Below the pieces are notes generated by a model. That model was given only the letters and a program-made list of their open reading frames with translations. It made no database searches and was not told the origin of the DNA. A program made the translations under genes and the position numbers. From the NCBI GenBank assembly GCA_019359015.1, contig JAHHID010000044.1, positions 1 to 58,331 on the forward strand: DNA of 58,331 nt, in the 5' to 3' direction. Below are positions 53,102-58,331 of the stretch, in pieces. The stretch's first letter is position 1. The number at the start of each line of letters is the position of its first letter. The DNA comes from Spirirestis rafaelensis WJT71-NPBG6 (GTDB lineage: Bacteria; Cyanobacteriota; Cyanobacteriia; Cyanobacteriales; Nostocaceae).

Positions 53102-53931
53102 GCCTCTACCTTTATCATTTGTGAATTATTTGGGACACTGCACAAGGGCGTTCGCCATGAGCGTCTTTGCAGAAGAAGGTTATCATCGAAGCGCCGATGT
53201 CGATAATCTGGAGACTTCTCCTTGTACTACTTGACTGGCTACAAGTGCGGAAAAACAGAGCAATTAAAGCTTTAAGAAGTCCTGTTTGACTTCAACTTTG
53301 CGATCACCCTTATTAAAGTCAAATACGGTAAAAATACTGCTATTGCCTTGCAGCAATTCCAGACGAAAGATATGTTGTTGATTTTTATTTGCTTTCCTCA
53401 CTTCCCCTCCCAAAAAGCGCGTCAATTAGCGCACGAGTGCGCTGTACACCGTTCTGTCTTTTATACACGCACAGCCTTTTTGAACTCAGGGTGATGTTTT
53501 AAGACTGAAACAACGCTCCGCTTTTATAAGCTCTAATCACTATGGCTTTATCTTGTTGGGTATTAATCACAAGTCAATTAACAGTTAACAATTTTTATAG
53601 GTTAAATACAGATCTGCTTTCTTGGACAAAATTTTAGCTTCAACAGCGTAGTTGTTTTTGCAGGACGGTTATGTATTTTTATCATCCGCATGTAGAGAGA
53701 GGAGGATGGTCAAGTCATGAAGCCGAAACTGAGCGCGAGCTAATTTTCAGTTCCTTCCTTAACCATTATGGCGCAATAAAAACATTTTGGAGGCAATAAT
53801 ACTAGCATATTTTTGCGCTCCTCTATTTTTATTTTTTTGGCTATTGAGGAGAGCCACTGTTGCTCCTCATTTTCTGTACCGTCAAAGTGGCGTTCATAAG
53901 AGAGGCTGATGTTGTATCCGACTCACTTGAG
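53102..53931 (-). other. 830-base leader/intergenic region upstream of rpoB
   Basis: No gene is supported. It should hold the rpoB promoter or leader. Visible structure: AGCGCAC/GTGCGCT perfect hairpin at 53428-53443; GCGCAA (53771-53776) with TTGCGC (53813-53818); and GCCACT (53853-53858) with AGTGGC (53886-53891). A very T-rich tract lies at 53822-53840. No promoter is called with confidence. Confidence 0.5.
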
Positions 53932-54717
53932 CTAGAGTGCTAACCCAAATAGTTTACAGGCATTCTCAGTAGTTTGAGTAGCGATCGCTTCTAGACTTTC
54001 CCCACGCAAACGAGCTATAGCTTCTGCTACATAACGCACGTAAGCTGGCTCGTTGCGCTTTTCACCTCGTTTCGGAACCGGGGCAAGGAAAGGACAGTCT
54101 GTTTCAATTAACAGGCGATCTGACTTCACCAACACAGCTGATTGTTGAATGTCTATGGCGTTTTTGAAACTAACGGTGCCACTAAAGCTGATATAAAAGC
54201 CCAAGTCCATAAACCATTGAACTTCTTGTGGTTTTCCACCCCAGCAGTGCATGACACCTCGGATACTATCTCCTTTAAGATTCCTCCATTTTTCCAATAT
54301 GTCTCTTAGTTCTGATGCAGCATTCCGGCAGTGGATAATCACTGGTAAGTTAAGTAACGAAGCGATCGCCAATTGAGCTTCAAACACGATACGCTGTTGC
54401 TCGTAGTTATCTGCTTTATAAAAATCCAGCCCCATTTCTCCAATTGCTACCACTTTGGCATCAGAGTTAGCCAAAGATAATATTTCCTTTTCTGTTTGGC
54501 TATTCCATTTATCAGCATCTAAAGGATGTAAGCCTACAGCAAAGCTGATTTCCGGAAATTGGTGAGCTATCGCTTGAATGCTGGAAAATTCTGATGGCTC
54601 GACGCACGAATGTACTAGACGCACTACACCTGCCTCTTGCCATCGCGATCGCACTGCTGCTAAATCCGGCTGAAAAAGGTCAAAGTTGAGATGAACATGG
54701 GTATCAATCAGCTGCAT
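53932..54717 (-). CDS. tatD: TatD family metal-dependent hydrolase
   Basis: TatD proteins are TIM-barrel nucleases (3'-5' DNase/RNase activity in E. coli). The 261-residue protein has the metal motif [22 protein letters not shown] (Glu), [11 protein letters not shown] (His), HCWGG (His) and [11 protein letters not shown] (Asp). All ligands are present. It lies between rpsT and rpoB on the same strand, the order usual in cyanobacteria. It is cytoplasmic; the physiological substrate is uncertain. Confidence 0.93.
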   Translation of the reverse strand: MQLIDTHVHLNFDLFQPDLAAVRSRWQEAGVVRLVHSCVEPSEFSSIQAIAHQFPEISFAVGLHPLDADKWNSQTEKEILSLANSDAKVVAIGEMGLDFYKADNYEQQRIVFEAQLAIASLLNLPVIIHCRNAASELRDILEKWRNLKGDSIRGVMHCWGGKPQEVQWFMDLGFYISFSGTVSFKNAIDIQQSAVLVKSDRLLIETDCPFLAPVPKRGEKRNEPAYVRYVAEAIARLRGESLEAIATQTTENACKLFGLAL

Positions 54718-54782
54718 CGTTTGTCCTTTGTCCTTCTTCTTTTTGGATGAGTCCTGATGACTTAGGACTCATAGGCTTATGC

Positions 54783-55070
54783 TCAGACCGTGGAGATTTT
54801 TAGTTTTTTAGCCAATTTTGACTTTTTCCTAGCTCCGTTGTTGGGATGAAGTACACCCCGCTTTACAGCTTTGTCGATTTTGCTGTAAGCCTCCGACATC
54901 CGATCATCTACTTCTTTCTTTAATTCTGAGCTAGGATTAGCTGCATAGGTTGCTACAGCACTAAGGTATTTCTTCATCAGCGTTTTTACGGCTGATTTGT
55001 AAGCTTTGTTACGCAAGCGATTGCGTTCTGCGATATTGGCGCGTTTCAGAGCAGACTTTGTATTCGCCAC
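54783..55070 (-). CDS. rpsT: 30S ribosomal protein S20
   Basis: S20 binds 16S rRNA in the 30S body. The 95-residue basic, helical protein begins [30 protein letters not shown], the family signature, and ends with [15 protein letters not shown]. The GTG at 55070 gives this start; an in-frame TTG at 55082 would add MGLT. It is followed by tatD at 65 bases and is the likely head of the rpsT-tatD-rpo block. Confidence 0.96.
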   Translation of the reverse strand: MANTKSALKRANIAERNRLRNKAYKSAVKTLMKKYLSAVATYAANPSSELKKEVDDRMSEAYSKIDKAVKRGVLHPNNGARKKSKLAKKLKISTV

Positions 55071-56030
55071 TGTCAATCCCAAAAAGACTATTATTTATGT
55101 ACACACACTACTAGGCTTACTAATATAGCATCTTTATTGCCAATATTATAAATAAAAGCCAAAAAATATCATAACTAAGTTTTGCATTTAAATTCTCATT
55201 TTTGCGGCAAGGCACTTACAACTAATAAAATATCATCCCGGCATAACCTAGATGCCCCTATCCGCAGCCAATTATTTCAATACACGGCACGGGAGCCAGA
55301 CCTGAGAAATAGGGCAGGCTTTTTAATCCATACGATTGGTGTTCGATGCTTTACGACAAGCGCTTGATGCCTGCCCTAGACGAGTGCGGCAATTTCCAAG
55401 GATATTTTATTTTTTGGATCTCCCCAAGGAGAAAAAAAGACGTTAACTCACCTTATGAGCATATGACCACAACTAAAGAAATAAGTTAAAATTAGGTACT
55501 CCAGTAAATAGGGACTTCTGGCCACCTGTTACCAAGCGGGACGACCACCGCATGAAAATGTGTTGCTAAAGGCAAGAATCTATGAACGGTTAAAGTTCAG
55601 TGGTGCAAATGTAGAGACACGATATATGGCGTATCTACAAAATGTTAGCTAATAAATTAGAAAATAGACAAAAATTATACTCCCCCTTACTTAAGCTCAA
55701 GGAAAAAGGCAGGATGTTCAAACAAACCACCTGCACCTCTAGAGGTTAGATGAAGGAAAAAGGATAATGGGTATAGGACACCCGATGATAGTAGCGTAGC
55801 TTGCTTGGGGGGCTTGCCCGATGAGGGTAAACTTTTCATGGATGCTGGGCAGGTCATAATTCAGTCGCTATTCTTAGCAACCCAAGTGCGAGCAATCGCC
55901 TTGGGAGTATCAAAAAAATCCAGGTTAAGCTAGAGAAGAGAATTAGCGTAAGCTTTGCGCCTAATTAGGTAAGAAGCCTTCACTAATTCTCAGCGTGAAT
56001 ATTCGTTCATTTTGGCACTCTCCTTACTCC
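55071..56030. other. 960-base intergenic/leader region between rpsT and hisD, structured
   Basis: No gene is supported. It contains: TAGGGCAGGC (55310-55319) with GCCTGCCCTA (55369-55378); a degenerate AGAGAC palindrome near 55609-55638; CCCAAG/CTTGGG near 55881-55906; a 10-bp palindrome, CCTAATTAGG (55960-55969); and a 9-bp stem GAGAATTAG (55938-55946) with CTAATTCTC (55983-55991), which ends 39 bases before the hisD ATG. The last elements could form a leader hairpin for hisD. Rfam-type RNAs (RNase P, tmRNA, SRP RNA) were looked for by eye and not recognised. Confidence 0.55.
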
Positions 56031-57332
56031 ATGCTGCGAATCATTACTCAGCAGGCAGACGTCAGAGCAGAACTGCAACGTATCTGCGATCGCACCCATG
56101 ATGAACAGGTGCATCACAAAGAAGCAACCGTGCGGGAAGTGTTGCAAGCAGTGAAGCGCCAAGGCGACAAAGCTGTATTGCATTACACTGCCGAATTTGA
56201 CAACCAAACCCTCAAGCCTGACGAACTGCGCGTTTCCGGTTCCGAACTGGATACGGCTTACGAACAGGTGTCAAAGGACTTGCTAGAGGCAATTCGGCTC
56301 GCTAGTCGGCAAATTGAAGCGTTTCATCGTCAGCGAGTACCGAAAAGCTGGGTACACTTTGGCGATGATGATGTAGTGCTGGGTAAGCGTTACACTCCTG
56401 TAGACCGAGCAGGATTATATGTTCCTGGTGGTCGAGCTGCTTATCCCAGTACGGTGCTGATGAATGCTATTCCAGCGAGAGTGGCTAATGTCCCCCATGT
56501 GGTGATGGTAACGCCACCTGGAGCGCACAAAGCTATTCACCCGGCAGTGTTGGTAGCTGCCCAAGAAGCTGGGGTACAAGAAATTTATCGTGTCGGAGGC
56601 GCCCAAGCGATCGCCGCTTTAGCCTACGGTACAGAAACGATTCCGAAAGTAAATGTGATTACAGGTCCAGGTAATATTTATGTCACCCTAGCGAAAAAGC
56701 TTGTATACGGTACTGTCGGCATCGATTCTTTAGCAGGACCTAGTGAAGTGCTAATTATTGCTGACGAAACCGCAAATGCCGTACATGTGGCGGCGGATTT
56801 GTTGGCACAAGCCGAACACGATCCGATGGCAGCAGCAATATTGTTGACAACGGATACGAGTTTGGCGAAGAACGTGCAAGTCGCTGTGGAAAGACAGCTA
56901 ATAGATCACCCACGGCGAATAGATACAGAAAAAGCGATCGCTCACTATGGCTTAATTGTCGTTGTGGAATCTCTGGAAGCCGCAGCTCAATTCTCGAATG
57001 AGTTTGCCCCGGAACACTTAGAATTACAAGTCGAAGATCCTTGGGCATTAATTCAACGTATTCGCCATGCAGGGGCAATATTCTTAGGGCATTTTACACC
57101 AGAAGCTGTGGGAGACTATTTAGCCGGACCAAATCACACTTTGCCTACTTCTGGCGCTGCTCATTATGCTTCGGCATTGGGTGTGGAAACTTTCTTGAAA
57201 CATTCGAGTATCATCCAATACTCAGAAACCGCCCTGCAAAAAGTCGCTGGCGCAATTGACGCACTAGCGACAGCCGAAGGTTTGCCTTCTCATGCTGATT
57301 CAGTTAGACGGCGAGTTCAACAAGATGAGTAA
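56031..57332 (+). CDS. hisD: Histidinol dehydrogenase
   Basis: HisD oxidises histidinol to histidine in two NAD-dependent steps, the last of histidine biosynthesis. The 433-residue protein shows GLYVPGGRAAYPSTVLMNAIPA, VGGAQAIAALAYGTETIPKVNVITGPGN, LAGPSEVLIIAD and the zinc-site segment LLAQAEHDPMAAAILL. The ATG at 56031 (MLRIITQQADVRAEL) matches the family; a GTG at 55995 would add 12 residues with no family similarity. It is followed by a 230-base gap. Confidence 0.97.
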   Translation: MLRIITQQADVRAELQRICDRTHDEQVHHKEATVREVLQAVKRQGDKAVLHYTAEFDNQTLKPDELRVSGSELDTAYEQVSKDLLEAIRLASRQIEAFHRQRVPKSWVHFGDDDVVLGKRYTPVDRAGLYVPGGRAAYPSTVLMNAIPARVANVPHVVMVTPPGAHKAIHPAVLVAAQEAGVQEIYRVGGAQAIAALAYGTETIPKVNVITGPGNIYVTLAKKLVYGTVGIDSLAGPSEVLIIADETANAVHVAADLLAQAEHDPMAAAILLTTDTSLAKNVQVAVERQLIDHPRRIDTEKAIAHYGLIVVVESLEAAAQFSNEFAPEHLELQVEDPWALIQRIRHAGAIFLGHFTPEAVGDYLAGPNHTLPTSGAAHYASALGVETFLKHSSIIQYSETALQKVAGAIDALATAEGLPSHADSVRRRVQQDE

Positions 57333-57562
57333 TGACAAATTCTTAATTTTTTCTTAAAGTTTTGGCAAAAGTTACTTAGTGGCTACAAACTAAAAGTTTA
57401 AACGGCAGTCGCAAGCCAGATGTTACAACGGAGGGCAACCTCCGAAGTACAGTTCAAACATGCAACTGAAGCAGGGCGTAACCTTCACTCTTACAAAGGC
57501 ACGTCCTAAGCTGCGAAATTGTTGGTGTAACTGTCAACACATAAAGCAGGTAATTATGTAAA

Positions 57563-58015
57563 ATGTCTACTCTTGAGGAGACGACAGCGGTGCTAAATAC
57601 TATTTTGGTAGCTCTGGACGGTTCAGAAATTGCAGAATGCGTAATTCAGACTTTACAGGAATTGGTGCTGCTAAAAGAAAGCAAAATAATTCTCTGTCAT
57701 GTGTTTCCCACCCCAGAATCAGAGATGGAACTAGCCGCAGATCGTCCTCAAGGAGAGTCACCAACACTTTCTTATTTCCATATAGAAAAGCAACTGCAAT
57801 CCTACCAGGAACAGTTGCCAGTCAGCAGTGAATTAGAATTAGTAACTGGCGATCCGGCAGAAGAAATTATTCGGCTTGGCAATATTTACCAGGCTGATTT
57901 AATTATTATTGGCAGTCGCGGGCTAACTGGCATGAAGCGAATTGTTCAAGGTTCAGTTAGCAGTCAAGTGGTGGAAGAATCTAGTTGTTCAGTGTTGGTG
58001 GTAAAGCCGAATTAA
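57563..58015 (+). CDS. Universal stress protein (UspA family)
   Basis: The 150-residue protein has the Usp fold pattern: an N-terminal strand LNTILVALDGSEIAE, helices with ELVLLKESKIILCHVFPT, and the nucleotide-binding motif IIIGSRGLTGMKRIVQGSVSSQV, in which G-x2-G-x9-G-S/T is present. It probably binds ATP. Usp proteins respond to stress or starvation; their exact role varies. The ATG at 57563 lacks a strong ribosome site. The 57333-57562 gap has no recognised feature. Confidence 0.92.
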   Translation: MSTLEETTAVLNTILVALDGSEIAECVIQTLQELVLLKESKIILCHVFPTPESEMELAADRPQGESPTLSYFHIEKQLQSYQEQLPVSSELELVTGDPAEEIIRLGNIYQADLIIIGSRGLTGMKRIVQGSVSSQVVEESSCSVLVVKPN

Positions 58016-58044
58016 AATCAGGAAAGGGCAAATGAGATAATGCC

Positions 58045-58187
58045 ATGACCACAACTCCAGCAGTCACTAAACCACCTTTGTTGGTAGCGATGTCTTGCGA
58101 CAAGCCGCTGCGCGTCTACGCATTCAATCTCAAATCTCTCCCGAATTAAAATTAACTGTTGAGCAAGTCTTAACAAAAGAAAATTAG
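58045..58187 (+). pseudogene. Small frameshifted gene remnant
   Basis: ATG at 58045 opens with TTTPAVTKPPL, but in that frame the sequence ends soon after; in another frame the following codons read GSDVLRQAAARLRIQSQISPELKLTVEQVLTKEN and stop at TAG 58185-58187. The two pieces join into a plausible 48-residue protein if one base is inserted or deleted near 58073. It is probably a broken small gene. Family not recognised. Confidence 0.45.
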
Positions 58188-58222
58188 AGGTAAGGGAGAT
58201 GAGATTAACAGTATCGCGGAAG

Positions 58223-58254
58223 TCCCCACCCTCAATGTACCCATAGGGTGGGGA
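58223..58254. repeat. 10-bp inverted repeat
   Basis: TCCCCACCCT (58223-58232) and AGGGTGGGGA (58245-58254) flank a 12-nt loop. It is located between the remnant and the long hairpin that follows. Confidence 0.75.
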
Positions 58255-58278
58255 TAGGGAGCGGGGAAAATCGAAATC

Positions 58279-58321
58279 GTTTTCTGCCCTCATTCGGCTT
58301 TGCCGAATGAGGGCAGAAAAC
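58279..58321. repeat. Long perfect inverted repeat (20-bp arms, TTT loop)
   Basis: The arms at 58279-58298 and 58302-58321 are perfect complements (TTTTCTGCCC, CATTCGGC core) around TTT. The architecture is the same as the palindrome at 5-51: long perfect arms, 3-nt loop, GGC/GCC next to the loop. Confidence 0.9.
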
Positions 58322-58331
58322 ATTTGAGGTT

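Noticed and set aside
55182-55367. 61-codon plus-strand open frame between rpsT and hisD
   Set aside because: No ribosome site and no protein-like pattern; the stretch is better described as structured intergenic DNA.
55490-55940. Possible RNase P RNA, tmRNA, SRP RNA or 6S RNA
   Set aside because: The diagnostic conserved stretches (for example GAGGAAAGTCC of RNase P, or the tmRNA tRNA-like ends) are not seen. An unknown RNA remains possible and is reported as a finding.

Overview
The window reads as chromosomal DNA of a filamentous, probably heterocyst-forming (Nostocales-type) cyanobacterium. Supporting signs are many HIP1 octamers (GCGATCGC), a photosystem I PsaK gene, the split RNA polymerase subunits RpoC1 and RpoC2, a protein with the Mo-dependent nitrogenase C-terminal domain, a caspase-fold protein, cyanobacterial Zur boxes, and many short tandem heptamer repeats between genes. 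No insertion sequence, CRISPR array, phage or plasmid hallmark was recognised. A genus cannot be named from the sequence alone.

Layout. 1-2.3 kb: one partial and one complete glycosyltransferase, then a secreted beta-barrel-like protein. 2.4-12.9 kb: an accessory stretch with a retropepsin-like/unknown gene pair, a DUF29-like gene with an antitoxin-like partner, a HicB-like gene, an AlbA_2-type ATP-binding regulator, an antitoxin whose ParE-like partner is reduced to ten codons, a membrane-associated GTPase, an RHH/PIN toxin-antitoxin pair, and a tandem duplication of an XRE regulator with part of an unknown gene. Housekeeping genes nadA, a metallophosphoesterase and tRNA-Ser(UGA) lie inside it. 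13-20 kb: ribosomal S1, a dienelactone-hydrolase-like gene, a GntR regulator, an alpha/beta hydrolase, and the tig-clpP-clpX cluster. 21-30 kb: asd-dapA-RNase J, an ArsB/NhaD-type transporter, the Mo-nitrogenase C-terminal-domain gene, and a caspase-fold protein lacking both catalytic residues.

31-36.4 kb is a zinc-homeostasis neighbourhood: a ZnuA-like lipoprotein, a small Cys-motif exported protein, a WD40 protein, a CobW/ZNG1-type GTPase and a His-rich PEP-CTERM protein of the all3515 type. Three Zur-box-like palindromes (32143, 35172 and 35371, the last one perfect) sit in the three relevant promoter regions, so low zinc probably derepresses the set together. 36.4-43 kb: an alpha/beta hydrolase with Ala at the nucleophile site, sufE, an interrupted unknown gene, psaK, a second Cys-motif exported protein, dapB, a membrane protein with 20-residue tandem repeats, and a GIY-YIG protein. 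43-55 kb: the minus-strand rpsT-tatD-rpoB-rpoC1-rpoC2 block, closed by a strong intrinsic terminator. 55-58.3 kb: hisD after a long structured leader, a universal stress protein, and a frameshifted remnant.

Lysine biosynthesis is represented at two sites (asd-dapA and dapB). The most striking non-genic feature is the density of repeats: heptamer tracts, composite G-rich/CCCAATG repeats in at least four places, a recurrent AGACGCGAT palindrome, and several long perfect hairpins with 3-nt loops. I did not find a clearly new multigene system. The best candidates for follow-up are the inactive caspase-fold protein, the Zur neighbourhood with its Cys-motif proteins, the duplicated XRE locus with iterons, the RHH/PIN leader hairpin, and the hisD leader.
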